Notes: generated from the sequence alone by a model not told the origin. A stretch of 64,000 nucleotides of DNA from Pseudomonas brassicacearum (GCF_003732225.1 NZ_MOBJ01000008.1:186001-250000), one strand, 5' to 3'; counted from the first letter of the stretch, positions 26,568 through 35,942 are shown. Made by a program: numbers and translations.

Positions 26568-27262
26568 GTGCGCTCTCCATAAAACTTGTTGCAGATAAAC
26601 CCGGCGCTCATCCCGAGCAAGCCGGCCAGCACCAGCGCCGAGCCCCAGTGCCAGTAGTTGAACAACACCGAGCAAAACAGCGACACCGCCACACAGACGA
26701 CCGTCGGAACGTTGCGCACCACGGGGGTAATCAGCGCGATAAACGTGGCGGCGATGGAGAAGTCCAGGCCCAGATGCTCAAGACCCGGAATGCTGCTGCC
26801 CAGCACAATCCCGGCCAAAGTGAAGATATTCCACGCCACATAAAAGGTCAGGCCCACCCCGAGGGCGTACCAACGATTGAACTGCTGTTTGTCATATTGA
26901 CTGGTCAGCGCGAACAACTCGTCGGTGAGCAAAAAGCCCAGCCCTACCCGCCAGCGACCCGGCAACGGCGAAACCACCGGGCGCATGCTCATGCCATACA
27001 GCAAGTGTTGTGACGTCAGCAGCAAGGTGGTCAGCAGAATCGAGAAAATCCCCGCACCGCCCTTGAGCATCCCGATCGCCACCAGTTGCGCAGCGCCAGC
27101 AAAGACAATGCTCGACAGGCCCTGGCCTTGCAGTGGAGTGAGGTTGGCCTCAATGGCCATCGAACCCGCCAACAGCCCCCACGGCGCAGTCGCCAGGGAC
27201 AAGGGCATTACGGCGGCGGCACCGCGCAGGAAAGCACTGCGCGGCAATAGATTGTCAGACAT
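26564..27262 (-). CDS. AzlC family branched-chain amino acid exporter large subunit
   Basis: A 232-residue inner-membrane protein with the AzlC core: GAAAVMPLSLATAPWGLLAGSMAIEANLTPLQ, SSIVFAGAAQLVAIGML, LLLTSQHLLYGMSMRP and LTDELFALTSQY. It forms the exporter with the overlapping AzlD subunit (YgaZ/YgaH in E. coli, exporting valine and methionine). The roughly 300-base upstream gap to the phosphatidylcholine synthase gene should contain divergent promoters; no other coding signal is visible there. Confidence 0.9.
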   Translation of the reverse strand: MSDNLLPRSAFLRGAAAVMPLSLATAPWGLLAGSMAIEANLTPLQGQGLSSIVFAGAAQLVAIGMLKGGAGIFSILLTTLLLTSQHLLYGMSMRPVVSPLPGRWRVGLGFLLTDELFALTSQYDKQQFNRWYALGVGLTFYVAWNIFTLAGIVLGSSIPGLEHLGLDFSIAATFIALITPVVRNVPTVVCVAVSLFCSVLFNYWHWGSALVLAGLLGMSAGFICNKFYGERT

Positions 27263-27563
27263 AGCTCTCTACAACGAAGGAAAGGTCTCTGACTGTGTCA
27301 GCCGATCAGCCTTCTGTCTTGAACAATCTTGCGCAATTGCAGTTCCAGGCGGGTGATTGAGCGCGGACAGGTAAAAAGTACTGCTCGATAGACAAGGCAG
27401 TGACGAGAGATGGTCTATTTTTAATGAGTGCCGACTTCGGGTCGTTTGAGTGCAGGTGAACCTTATCGCCGGATACCCGGTCGATAGGTGCAGTCTGGCC
27501 AAGTTTTCCGGTGACCCCGTCGGTGGTAACAACTGGCCCGTTTCATTTGCTGGAGAACGCCCC

Positions 27564-28283
27564 TTGATAACGACCCGACGCATGGCCACGCTCAAAGCCT
27601 GGGGCGCCCACGGTTTTACCGCAACCGGCGTGGTGACCGCCTTCCTGGCGACCCTCGCCTTGTTCGATAACCAGCCCAGAGCCTGCCTGCTGTGGCTGGG
27701 CGTGGCGCTGATCGTCGATGGCGTGGACGGCTCGCTGGCACGCAAGGTCAATGTCCAAACGGTACTGCCGCATCTCGACGGGTCGGTGCTGGATCTGGTC
27801 ATCGACTACCTGACCTACGTGTTCATCCCGGCCCTGTTCATTTACCGTTACATCGACTTACCGGCCTACACCCCGCTGCTGACCACCTCGGTGATCCTGG
27901 TCTCGTCGCTCTATTGCTTCTGCAACGTCAACATGAAGAGCAAGGACAACTACTTCCAGGGCTTCCCTGCCGCGTGGAACGTCGTCACCCTGTGCCTCTA
28001 CATCATTGCGCCGACACCCTGGCTGACGCTGCTCACCATCATCGGCCTGGCACTGTTGACGGTGACCCGGATGAAGTTCCTTCACCCGTTTCGGGTGCGG
28101 CGGTTCATGCCGATCAACATTGCCGTAACGTCCATCTGGTTGCTGTGCAGCCTGTCGCTGGTCCTCAACCACCCGACCGTCAATCCTTTGGTCATGGGAC
28201 TGTGGCTCGCGATGTCGGCTTACTTTCTGGGGATCTGCATCTGCCGCACCGCCGCGGACTGGCTCGAGCGCACCCATCACTAA
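27564..28283 (+). CDS. pcs: Phosphatidylcholine synthase
   Basis: A 239-residue CDP-alcohol phosphatidyltransferase with the complete DGx2(D)GxxAR...Gx3Dx3D signature: DGVDGSLAR followed by DGSVLDLVIDYLTY, and about seven membrane segments. Its length and the sequence FNVNMKSKDNYFQGFPAAWNV-like region (here CFCNVNMKSKDNYFQGFPA) identify the Pcs branch, which condenses CDP-diacylglycerol with choline. The likely start is TTG at 27564, eight bases after GGAG; the first ATG (27582) lacks a ribosome site. The next small gene follows after 11 bases, suggesting co-transcription. Confidence 0.87.
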   Translation: MITTRRMATLKAWGAHGFTATGVVTAFLATLALFDNQPRACLLWLGVALIVDGVDGSLARKVNVQTVLPHLDGSVLDLVIDYLTYVFIPALFIYRYIDLPAYTPLLTTSVILVSSLYCFCNVNMKSKDNYFQGFPAAWNVVTLCLYIIAPTPWLTLLTIIGLALLTVTRMKFLHPFRVRRFMPINIAVTSIWLLCSLSLVLNHPTVNPLVMGLWLAMSAYFLGICICRTAADWLERTHH

Positions 28284-28294
28284 TGGAGGCATGA

Positions 28295-28693
28295 ATGCCT
28301 ATCCATATCGTGCAACTCGGCTCACCCCGAACACCCCATGAAGGCCTGCGCCTGGGCACGGTCCGCCGCCCACCTCGCGGCGTTCCGAAAGCCGAATTCG
28401 CCAGCCGCGACTTCTACGACACCTGGCTCCCCGTGCTCTCCCCCAGCCCAGAGTTGGTGGCCGAAGCCAAAGCTGCGGAAGACGAAAAAGACTGGGAAGC
28501 CTTTCGACGCAGATTCAAGGCCGAAATGAACCACCCGGCGCCCAGCCAACTGCTGGATCTGTTGGCCGCCCTGTCCCATCAAACATCGCTGGCCATCGGC
28601 TGCTACTGCAAGGAAGAACGCCACTGCCATCGTTCGGTGTTGCGGGAGCTGTTGAATGCTCGTGGGGCACAGGTTGTCGCGCCGGTCGTATAG
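28295..28693 (+). CDS. DUF488 family protein
   Basis: A 132-residue DUF488 protein. It has the typical start IHIVQLGSPR, the core DFYDTWLPVLSPSPELV, and the Cys/His cluster IGCYCKEERHCHRSVLRELL near residue 105, which could bind a metal. The family is widespread, small and of unknown function. The GGAGG site is good, and it lies directly behind the phosphatidylcholine synthase gene, though a functional tie is doubtful. Confidence 0.88.
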   Translation: MPIHIVQLGSPRTPHEGLRLGTVRRPPRGVPKAEFASRDFYDTWLPVLSPSPELVAEAKAAEDEKDWEAFRRRFKAEMNHPAPSQLLDLLAALSHQTSLAIGCYCKEERHCHRSVLRELLNARGAQVVAPVV

Positions 28694-28770
28694 ACGATGG
28701 TTCTCATTTTGCCCGATTGTTCCCGGATTATAATGTTTAGGCATCCCAACCCGCCCAGGAGAGCCTTGCC

Positions 28771-29391
28771 ATGAACTCGCCCAATCTCCACGAACGCCTG
28801 ACCCGCGAAAATGCCATCCTGCTGCTGGTCGACCATCAGGTCGGCCTTTACACCGGCGTGCGCGACATCGACACACTGGCCCTCAAGCACAACGTCGTCG
28901 GCCTGGCCAAGGCAGCGCTGGCGCTGAAGTTGCCGATCATCGTCACCACGACGACCGAGAAGATGTGGGGGCCGCTGATCCCCGAACTCGCCGAAGCGCT
29001 ACCGGGCATGAAGCGCATCGAGCGCACCAGCGTCAATGCCTGGGACGAGCCTCGCGTCGTCGATGCGGTCAAGGCGATCGGTCGCAAGAACCTGATCGTG
29101 ACGGGTATCTCGACCGACGTTTGCCTCGCCTTCCCGGCGATCTCGGCCATTGCCGACGGCTTCAACAGCTATGCCGTGATCGATGCTTCCGGCGGCTTCA
29201 CCCAGACGCAAGTCGACATGGGCGTAGCGCGCATGCAGCAGGCCGGCGTGATCCCCGTCGGTTATTCGAGCGTCGCCGTCGAGATTCTGGCCGACAACGC
29301 CGCCCCCGAAGCCGAGGCCGTCTACGCTGCGCTCGACATGCCCTTCGCCGGCTTGGTGTATGGCCTGAAGCAGTACTTCTCGCACAGTTGA
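28771..29391 (+). CDS. YcaC-like isochorismatase-family hydrolase
   Basis: A 206-residue cysteine hydrolase close to E. coli YcaC. D21 (LLLVDHQVG) and the nucleophile C118 (ISTDVCLAFPAISAIADGF) are at the positions expected for YcaC, and the ERTSVNAWDEP block is shared. YcaC forms octameric rings and its physiological substrate is unclear. Good AGGAG site before the ATG. It is not closely related to the cysteine hydrolase at 5606. Probably monocistronic, ending before a strong hairpin. Confidence 0.88.
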   Translation: MNSPNLHERLTRENAILLLVDHQVGLYTGVRDIDTLALKHNVVGLAKAALALKLPIIVTTTTEKMWGPLIPELAEALPGMKRIERTSVNAWDEPRVVDAVKAIGRKNLIVTGISTDVCLAFPAISAIADGFNSYAVIDASGGFTQTQVDMGVARMQQAGVIPVGYSSVAVEILADNAAPEAEAVYAALDMPFAGLVYGLKQYFSHS

Positions 29392-29504
29392 GCGCCTACC
29401 GATTCAGCACGCGGCAAAGCTGGGCCAACAACCGTCTCTTACCCTTGAGTATCTTTCGCAGGGGGTGACCATGAAACGATTCATTGACGGTAACGGGACC
29501 TGCA

Positions 29505-29543
29505 AATCGAAACGCCCCCCTTAAAAAGGGGGGCGTTTCGATT
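29505..29543. terminator. Strong bidirectional terminator
   Basis: An 18-bp perfect stem, AATCGAAACGCCCCCCTT / AAGGGGGGCGTTTCGATT, with a 3-base AAA loop lies between convergent genes. The right arm covers the last bases of the FadL gene, including part of its stop codon. Confidence 0.8.
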
Positions 29544-30861
29544 AGTACCGATAGGTTGCCTGCACTGAAAATACATTCGCACTGTTTTCGTAATTGGCGC
29601 TGTATTCAGGTTGAAGGCCGGAGTTGTTCGACTGCTTTACCGAGACTTTGGAATCCCAGAGATAACCATAAGCAAAGTCTATCGTCAGATCGGGAGTCGG
29701 CAAATAAGCGCCGCCCAAGGTCACGACTTGGCGGTTACCCACCGGAACGCGCACGCTGCGATCGGCATTTCCTACGGGCGACGGATCATAGGCGTAGCCT
29801 GCGCGCATCAGCCATTGCGGGGTCAATTGATAGGATGTGCCCACTGCGGTGGACCACGTGTCGTGCCAGTTCAATGGTTCGCCCACACGCTCCAGACCCG
29901 CACTCTGGCCAAGGGCGGAAACATCGCTGTTGATTGCCTCGAACTTTTCGAGCCGGCTCCAACGTTTCCAGGTGGTCCCCAGGTATCCCGTCCAGCGACT
30001 ATTGAAATGATGGGTGATGGACGTATCCACCGATTCGGGCATAGTAAGATCTATCTTGGCGGGATATTTTCCGTCCAGCGGGATAACGCTTGGGGAGCCG
30101 GAAACCTCAGTATTCCCTTTGAGGTGATAGTTCACCTTCGAGTGATAGTTAATCCCCCAACTCGTTGCATCACTCACGTCAACCAAGAGGCCGACGTTGT
30201 AGCCAATTGCCGTGTCATCGCCTTTGATGGTGACCCGTGTGTCCTGGCCATTGTTCAGGGCGCCGGTGGCCAAGTAATTCTGAAGGTTTGCATCGAAATG
30301 GTTTATGGTCGGTCCGCCACCAATGGACACATAATCATTGATCCGATAGGCAATGGTGGGCTGCAGGGTTACCTCCTTGGTCGAGCTATAGGAACCATGA
30401 TAGCGGCCCTGAAAACTGCTCTCGTAGTCATTGATCAGACCACTCGGAGCATAGAGGCCCAGACCAATCGAAAGACGATCATCAAGCGGCGTCGACATAT
30501 AGGCGAAGGGCACGACCGCCAAAGGTACCGAGTCCCCCTTATTCGTTCCTGCGACACTGCTCTGCGCATCACTGATGTCGTCGCTCCCCGAGATGATCGC
30601 GGCCCCGCCGGAAATCTCACTGCGCTGTAACTTGGTCAAGCCTGCAGGGTTTCCGTAGATGGTGCTGGCGTCCAACGCGGATGACGACCTTCCCGCATAT
30701 GCAGTTCCCGCACTGCTGGCACTTTGTTCGTTAAGCGCAATACCATTGGCGCCTGCAATTGTAGAGGCGCTGAGCAGTGCCATGGCACTGGTGAACTTGA
30801 TCCACGCAGCACACGTTCGCTGAGCAGAGAGACACGGGACCGCACGGCTATTCAGTTGCAT
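29542..30861 (-). CDS. FadL/TodX-type outer membrane channel for hydrophobic substrates
   Basis: A 439-residue outer-membrane protein. The signal peptide ends near ...SASTIAGA; the mature start NGIALNEQSASSAGTAYAGRSSSALDASTIYGNPAGLTKL is the FadL hatch region with its NPAGL motif; the terminus FSVQATYRY ends in aromatic residues as in outer-membrane barrels. TodX/FadL proteins admit aromatics or long-chain fatty acids. AGGTGG lies just before the ATG at 30861. A terminator separates it from the ligase gene upstream, so it may have its own promoter. Uptake porin for the adjacent degradation genes. Confidence 0.88.
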   Translation of the reverse strand: MQLNSRAVPCLSAQRTCAAWIKFTSAMALLSASTIAGANGIALNEQSASSAGTAYAGRSSSALDASTIYGNPAGLTKLQRSEISGGAAIISGSDDISDAQSSVAGTNKGDSVPLAVVPFAYMSTPLDDRLSIGLGLYAPSGLINDYESSFQGRYHGSYSSTKEVTLQPTIAYRINDYVSIGGGPTINHFDANLQNYLATGALNNGQDTRVTIKGDDTAIGYNVGLLVDVSDATSWGINYHSKVNYHLKGNTEVSGSPSVIPLDGKYPAKIDLTMPESVDTSITHHFNSRWTGYLGTTWKRWSRLEKFEAINSDVSALGQSAGLERVGEPLNWHDTWSTAVGTSYQLTPQWLMRAGYAYDPSPVGNADRSVRVPVGNRQVVTLGGAYLPTPDLTIDFAYGYLWDSKVSVKQSNNSGLQPEYSANYENSANVFSVQATYRY

Positions 30862-30960
30862 ATTCCACCTCTTATTTATTGTTTTTGTTGATTGCACGCA
30901 GGCAAGGCTTCGCCTTCCTGTGCACTTGTCAGTGCCGGTTGGAGTGGGTAGAAGTTGTGT

Positions 30961-30988
30961 AAAAAACCCTGGCGGATTAGTACCAGGG
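30961..30988 (-). terminator. Rho-independent terminator after the CoA-ligase gene
   Basis: On the minus strand, CCCTGG, a 10-base loop and CCAGGG are followed by TTTTTT, 35 bases past the ligase stop. This would end the regulator-dioxygenase-hydrolase-ligase transcript before the FadL gene. Confidence 0.75.
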
Positions 30989-31022
30989 CATGTGTGCTGG
31001 ACTTACGGAAGCGAATTCGGGC

Positions 31023-32924
31023 TCATTTAAGCCACTCGACTTGAAAGCTATAGTGTCCCAGGAGAGGAGCCAGGACTTCTCGACCAGTTCCGGCCCTGAT
31101 ACAGGCGACATGCCCACGGCGATTATCCTGCACGACCTCCACTGCAATACCCGAAAGCCCCAGGCGTTCCACTTCCTTATGGACCACTCTGGCAATCTCC
31201 CGCTGCTGCAAGGCGGGCTTGAATATCTTGCCCACGGCAGTCAGTGGCAGCGCTTCGAGAATTTCAATGCGCTTGGGAACTGCTGCCCGCTCGCTGATGT
31301 TGAGATGAGCGAACGCCTCAAGTTCTTCGGCGCTGCAGGCTTGCCCGGGTCGCAGTTGAACGTAGGCGACCGGCACCTCGCCCGAGTAGACGTCAGGGCT
31401 GCCGATTGCAGCGGCTAAGGCCACGGCGGGATGCGCCTGCAAAGCCTCTTCAATTTGCTTGGGATCGATGTTGTGGCCGCCGCGGATGATCAACTCCTTC
31501 TTGCGTCCGGTCAGCCAGAAGTAACCCTGCGCATCCTGGCGTCCCAAATCGCCGGTATTCAGCCAGCGCTGACCATCGATATCGATCCAAAGGCCCCGGT
31601 TATGACTCTCCTCCAGATAGCCACCAAAGAGGTTCGGGCCACTGATCGTGATCAGGCCGATCTCATCCACGTTGGCGTCACGCAGGTACTCTCCGGCGTC
31701 ATTGAGCAAGACCGCGCGCATATTCTGATAGGCGATCCGTATCCCGATGGAGCCCATACGGCGCTCGCCATGGGGAGGATTGACCGAGGAGACACAGGCA
31801 CCTTCCGTGAGGCCATAGCCTTCGAGGATCTTCACCCCGGTCCGGCTCTCGAATTCACGGAAAAGCTCAGCCGGCATTGGTGCGGCGCCACACATTGCAT
31901 AACGAAGACTGGATAGGTCGCGGCCCTGCCATTCATTTTGCAAAAGTGCCGCATAGACAGTGGGTACGCCGGAAAAGAAGTTGATACCGAAGTGCTCGAC
32001 CATCTCCCAGAATCGTCCGATCACCCCCTCGCCACGATACCCATGAGGCGTCCCAAGGATCACATGGTCGCCTTGAGTCCAAGGCACCAGTCCAGTCACC
32101 AGTTGTCCATTGACATGAAATAGTGGCAGACCACAAAAGATAACCTGGCCACCATTGCGCGGCTGCAAGTGAGCGGCCACGGCCCATGCATTGAATACTT
32201 CAGAACCATGGGTGCGCGCGGCGATCTTGGGAAGCCCGGTGGTGCCACCGGTACAGATGTAGGAGGAGCATTCATCCGGGCGGATTTGCCGACCGCTCTT
32301 CAGGTATGTGTGCGGTTGAGTATTCATCAGCGATAGCCAATCGTGGATCGCGATCCCCCTGTGTAATTCTCGCTCCTTGAGTGCCACGGCTTTCAGGGCC
32401 CCACGCACAAGTTCGGTGACATAGGGTTCCATGCTGACCCAAACGACACTCCTGATCGCGGGTAACTGATCCAGCTGCGAAGCCAGTTTGGGCCACAGGT
32501 CGCTGCCCGGAGTCGGCGCGAGCGTCACCACCACAGATGCCTTCGCGGCATTCAGCAAGCCAGCCATCTGATTGGCTTCGAGCAGAGGATTGATCGCCAT
32601 GACGATGCCTGCCGCCTCCCCTCCCCATATCGTGAAATGAGTTTCCGGCAGGTTGGGCAGGATGAAGGCAAGTACCTCGCCCGGTTTTATGCCCAGGTCA
32701 TGGAAGGCATTCGCCGCGCGGGTGATATCCGCGAAAAGCTGGGAGTAGTTCCACTCATAGGTGTGCTTGAAATCGGCGGCATCGGCGAAGAAGCTTAGCG
32801 CCGGCGCCCGGGGGGTGCACTTGGCCGCCTGTCGCAGCGCTTCATAAGTGCTGGAAGCCAGGCCGCGCTCCGACAAGGGGACTCGTTCGATATTTTCGAT
32901 GTCGCTCAGGGTCTGTACCGTCAT
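31023..32924 (-). CDS. Acyl-CoA synthetase (AMP-binding, CoA ligase)
   Basis: A 633-residue adenylate-forming enzyme with the ATP loop CTGGTTGLPKIAARTH (A3), EGYGLTEGACVSS (A5), the Asp motif NTGDLGRQD, GRKKELIIRGGHNI, and the C-terminal catalytic Lys in AVGKIFKP. It converts a carboxylic acid to its CoA thioester using ATP. The C-terminal part is a little long, with an extra segment after the catalytic Lys. Its ATG overlaps the FAH-hydrolase stop by one base step (ATGA), so the two are coupled. The acid activated is probably the side-chain product of ring cleavage. Confidence 0.88.
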   Translation of the reverse strand: MTVQTLSDIENIERVPLSERGLASSTYEALRQAAKCTPRAPALSFFADAADFKHTYEWNYSQLFADITRAANAFHDLGIKPGEVLAFILPNLPETHFTIWGGEAAGIVMAINPLLEANQMAGLLNAAKASVVVTLAPTPGSDLWPKLASQLDQLPAIRSVVWVSMEPYVTELVRGALKAVALKERELHRGIAIHDWLSLMNTQPHTYLKSGRQIRPDECSSYICTGGTTGLPKIAARTHGSEVFNAWAVAAHLQPRNGGQVIFCGLPLFHVNGQLVTGLVPWTQGDHVILGTPHGYRGEGVIGRFWEMVEHFGINFFSGVPTVYAALLQNEWQGRDLSSLRYAMCGAAPMPAELFREFESRTGVKILEGYGLTEGACVSSVNPPHGERRMGSIGIRIAYQNMRAVLLNDAGEYLRDANVDEIGLITISGPNLFGGYLEESHNRGLWIDIDGQRWLNTGDLGRQDAQGYFWLTGRKKELIIRGGHNIDPKQIEEALQAHPAVALAAAIGSPDVYSGEVPVAYVQLRPGQACSAEELEAFAHLNISERAAVPKRIEILEALPLTAVGKIFKPALQQREIARVVHKEVERLGLSGIAVEVVQDNRRGHVACIRAGTGREVLAPLLGHYSFQVEWLK

Positions 32925-33880
32925 CAGGCTTCCCCCACGACTCGGTTGCGTTGCACGCCAAGGTCGATCACGCCATCGGCGCTGCGAATGCGCGCCTCGA
33001 CCACATCACCCGGCTTGAGATACTGCGTCCGGCCTTCCTGCGCCTTGAGGAAAAGCTTCCACTTGGTGGCTTCTGGCATCAGGGCCGCAATACGCTGTTT
33101 GGCAGGCGAAGGTACCGTTAGCGCACAGCCGGCAGGAGTGCCGGTGGCGATCAGGTCTCCAACGGCGAGATCTTGCACGGAGGAGAGCTCGGTCAGGGTT
33201 TCAGCGGGGCCGTAAACCAGGTTCGCCGTGCTGTCGTTCTGTCGCACCTGATCGTTGACCGTCAGGCGCAACTGCAGTGCTTTCAGGTAATGCATGTCCT
33301 TGGCATCCAGAAGGCAGAGGTAGGGGCCGACCGGGCCAAAAGTGCGGAAGCTCTTGCCCTTGTAGAACTGCATCTGGGGAATCTGAATGTCACGAGCCGA
33401 GTAGTCGTTGACGATGACTATGCCTGCGATGAACTCATGCAGATTGGCGTCGGTGACAGCAACAGCGCCGGTGATCGCGCGTTTCATCACCAGCCCCAGT
33501 TCGATCTCGTAGTCAAGGAAGCGCACGCTGCGCGGCTTGATCAGGTCACTGTCAGCCGCCACCAGGCAACTCGTCGCCTTGGTGAAGATCATGTTGAATT
33601 TCTTTGCATCCGGGTCCATGCCCGACTCGATCATGTGCTGACGGTAGTTGGCGCCCTGGCAGACGAACTGCTGGTTACGGGTCACCGGCGACAACAGTTT
33701 CACTTCGCCCTCCTCCAACTCCGTACCGTTCATTCGAGCGAGGTCGTCGATACTGTTCTGGCGAATGAAGTCACCGGTGGTTTCAAAAACACCGGGGACA
33801 ACAGTGATACGGCCTTGGCGTAGCACGCCCCAGTGAATACCGTTCTGAAACTCAAAGCGGACTACGTGTACAGCAGACAT
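32924..33880 (-). CDS. Fumarylacetoacetate hydrolase family protein
   Basis: A 318-residue FAH-superfamily enzyme. The divalent-metal site is visible: E125 and E127 (DYEIELGLV) and D159 (VNDYSARDIQ); KSFRTFGPVGPYL and GTPAGCA are further landmarks. Family members cleave C-C bonds in ring-fission products or decarboxylate and isomerise them. Located between an extradiol dioxygenase and a CoA ligase, it likely hydrolyses the meta-cleavage product. The ATG at 33880 is preceded by CAGGAG; a longer in-frame extension to 34102 overlaps the dioxygenase and is implausible. Confidence 0.87.
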   Translation of the reverse strand: MSAVHVVRFEFQNGIHWGVLRQGRITVVPGVFETTGDFIRQNSIDDLARMNGTELEEGEVKLLSPVTRNQQFVCQGANYRQHMIESGMDPDAKKFNMIFTKATSCLVAADSDLIKPRSVRFLDYEIELGLVMKRAITGAVAVTDANLHEFIAGIVIVNDYSARDIQIPQMQFYKGKSFRTFGPVGPYLCLLDAKDMHYLKALQLRLTVNDQVRQNDSTANLVYGPAETLTELSSVQDLAVGDLIATGTPAGCALTVPSPAKQRIAALMPEATKWKLFLKAQEGRTQYLKPGDVVEARIRSADGVIDLGVQRNRVVGEA

Positions 33881-33963
33881 TGAAGGTACTCCTGGAGCAG
33901 TGTTTGTCCCGCGCGCGGCGGCGCGAGAACTGTGGTTGTTGTTCTTAGGAAGGGCTGGCGGAA

Positions 33964-35055
33964 TTACCCGAACATCCGCATAAGCGTTATCAACTTGCGA
34001 ATGGTCAGGTCCGGGCTGCGTCGCAGGTTGCGGATCAGCGCACGCAGATTGGTCAAGTTCATCTTGGGTTTTGTAAAGCTCTTGGGCATGCGCTGCCCCC
34101 ACTGCGCCATTGCCTCGGGGCTCACGGGATGAATGCCCGTAGGGTGTACGGCCGTGAAGATATCCCCGTCGCAGTAATGCTCGTGCTTATCGCCCCAAGG
34201 GTCTTGCCAGTAGTCGAAGATCTGACTGCCCAGGATGTGCCGGCCGATTCCCCATGAGTGCTCCCAACCCCGCTCCCGCAGGACGCGCTGCCCCATGCCC
34301 ACCGCGTCTGCATCGACGACCTCATAGGCGCTATGGCTATAGGTAGCCATGAACCCTTGCGCTATCGCGAGCGTATGGTGAGCCGTGGGTATCTCACCGA
34401 GGTCAAGGCGCATGAAAGCGACGATAGGTGTGCCGTCGGGGAGTACCTGCACATCGCTGGGAATAAACCCGAAATGCTGCGTATACCAGGCACAGGTCGC
34501 CTGGTAGTCAGCCACTTCAATCACGATGTGGCCAAGTTTGAGTACTTCAGGCGGAGCAATCGGCGAGCGCTGCGTGGAGTTGATGCGCGGCTGCTCTTGC
34601 GCCAGATTCCAGGGAAGTGGGGCTCTGTGTACCAGCGTTTTACCTGGAGCCTGGTCGCATACAGCTTCCACAATGAACCCGCAAGGATCAGTCAGTCTGA
34701 CGTAATGCCCGCCGCCGGGATGTGCCGATTTCTCGACCGGTGACGCGCCCGGGATTCGAGCCAGCTTTTGCAGATCCTCGAGAGACCGGACTGCCAGTCC
34801 GAACCCGACAAAGCGTGCATGTTCTGCACGATGGACACGGTAACAATAGGCAGCCGGTCCAGTGGCGCGCAGATAGAGCGTATCGGCGTTCTGATGACTG
34901 ACCGTCAAGCCGAAGTCAGTCAGGAAACGTGCCGCCTCGTTCAAGTCCGGCCTTTGAAAGATCAGGTGAGTCAGATCCTGGGCCTTCACCGTCGGCTGCG
35001 GATGCCGGGCAGGATGTTGTGTCGTCAACTGGGGCATTTGGTTTTTGTTGTTCAT
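33964..35055 (-). CDS. Extradiol ring-cleavage dioxygenase (VOC superfamily)
   Basis: A 363-residue two-module type I extradiol dioxygenase. The iron ligands predicted by comparison with BphC-type enzymes are all present with matching spacing: H176 (KLGHIVIEV), H241 (YSHSAYEV) and E292 (DKHEHYCDGD). The catalytic HH pair lies at 226-227 (TAHHTLA). It would open a catechol-type ring next to the hydroxyls using O2. The C-terminal 50 residues (LRALIRNLRRSPDLTIRKLITLMRM) are basic and helical, an unusual addition. It follows the TetR gene by 88 bases and precedes the FAH gene by 83. Confidence 0.85.
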   Translation of the reverse strand: MNNKNQMPQLTTQHPARHPQPTVKAQDLTHLIFQRPDLNEAARFLTDFGLTVSHQNADTLYLRATGPAAYCYRVHRAEHARFVGFGLAVRSLEDLQKLARIPGASPVEKSAHPGGGHYVRLTDPCGFIVEAVCDQAPGKTLVHRAPLPWNLAQEQPRINSTQRSPIAPPEVLKLGHIVIEVADYQATCAWYTQHFGFIPSDVQVLPDGTPIVAFMRLDLGEIPTAHHTLAIAQGFMATYSHSAYEVVDADAVGMGQRVLRERGWEHSWGIGRHILGSQIFDYWQDPWGDKHEHYCDGDIFTAVHPTGIHPVSPEAMAQWGQRMPKSFTKPKMNLTNLRALIRNLRRSPDLTIRKLITLMRMFG

Positions 35056-35143
35056 TGTTCTTGTTTTCCGGTTTTTCAGGGCAAAGCGATCCCCGACCCC
35101 CTGAAAATGCCAGAGGTGTTTTTTGTTGAGTCAGTTACCGCGC

Positions 35144-35758
35144 TCAGTCGAGAGGGGGAAGTGCCGGCAACTCTTTGGTTGCCAGCGCTCTAGCCTCCTC
35201 GTGAGACACACCCAATGCCCGCAGCACTAGCTCGGCCGTGTCAGAACCCGATTCGCGCCACGTTCTATGCCCTTCCAGCACCAGGAAAATCGAGCCGAGG
35301 ACGCTGCTCGATATCAGCGTCAGTACTGAGAGCAATTGATCCTGCGCAAACGTGTACCGCCCGCTGGATATCCCGCTCAGAAGATCAGTAGTCGCTTGGC
35401 TGCTAAACATTTCGCGCAACGAAGAGTTGCTCATGGCGAATTTATGTATGAATGCTCCCCACTGAGGGTCCTCGTGAGCTCGACGAATGAAGAATCGAAT
35501 GCCATTGGCAAGACGCTGAGCCGGATCGGAGAGGGAGTTGAAGCTCTTGTTGACGCGCTCATGCATCTCCCGCGCGAGATAGCCCGCGACCTCCTCGAAC
35601 AGGTTTCCCATGCTGTCGATATTGCTATAGATCGTTCCGCGCGCCACTCCTGCCTCTTGCGCAAGGTCGAGGATGTTCACCTGAGAGGTGCCTTTTTCAG
35701 CGAACAGGCGAAAGGCGGCTTGATGAATGCGGCGCTGTATCGGATTTAGGGATTTCAC
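35144..35758 (-). CDS. TetR family regulator of the aromatic cluster
   Basis: A 204-residue TetR repressor: N-terminal helix-turn-helix (IQRRIHQAAFRLFAEKGTSQVNILDLAQEAGVARGTIYSNI, residues 7-47) and an all-helical ligand domain. The start is GTG at 35758 behind GGAGAGAG. A palindrome TGAACACTCGTGTTCA sits 32 bases upstream, and a close copy lies before the divergent reductase, so it likely represses both directions. It is the first gene of the minus-strand catabolic transcript, which would make it autoregulated. The inducer is presumably a pathway compound. Confidence 0.87.
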   Translation of the reverse strand: MKSLNPIQRRIHQAAFRLFAEKGTSQVNILDLAQEAGVARGTIYSNIDSMGNLFEEVAGYLAREMHERVNKSFNSLSDPAQRLANGIRFFIRRAHEDPQWGAFIHKFAMSNSSLREMFSSQATTDLLSGISSGRYTFAQDQLLSVLTLISSSVLGSIFLVLEGHRTWRESGSDTAELVLRALGVSHEEARALATKELPALPPLD

Positions 35759-35790
35759 GCTCTCTCTCCAGAATTACCTTATGGCTGAAT

Positions 35791-35806
35791 TGAACACTCG
35801 TGTTCA
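35791..35806. promoter_or_regulatory. Probable TetR operator, site 1
   Basis: TGAACACTCGTGTTCA: 7-base perfect arms around a 2-base centre, embedded in ATTGAACAC...GTGTTCAGCT. It lies just upstream of the TetR gene and matches site 2 at 15 of 16 positions. Confidence 0.72.
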
Positions 35807-35942
35807 GCTGACGTCAACAAGGATTTTTGAATCAAGGGCGCGCATCACAAAAAAAACCGCTCTATGCCTCATGAATCTGAATGTTATGAGCGATGTGGCG
35901 AGGTCCATGAAGGGTCTTTAGATTTCTACATATTGACTTAAT

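Noticed and set aside
29461..29520. Short frame starting MKRFIDGNGT, like the N terminus of an IS1182-type transposase (MKRFIEGE)
   Set aside because: Only about seven residues match, no terminal repeats or further transposase sequence is present, and the stretch runs into a terminator. Chance or a trace too short to call.
33881..34102. N-terminal extension of the FAH-family protein by 74 residues
   Set aside because: It overlaps the dioxygenase coding sequence, is Pro/Asn/Gln-rich and unlike the family, and a CAGGAG site precedes the shorter start.
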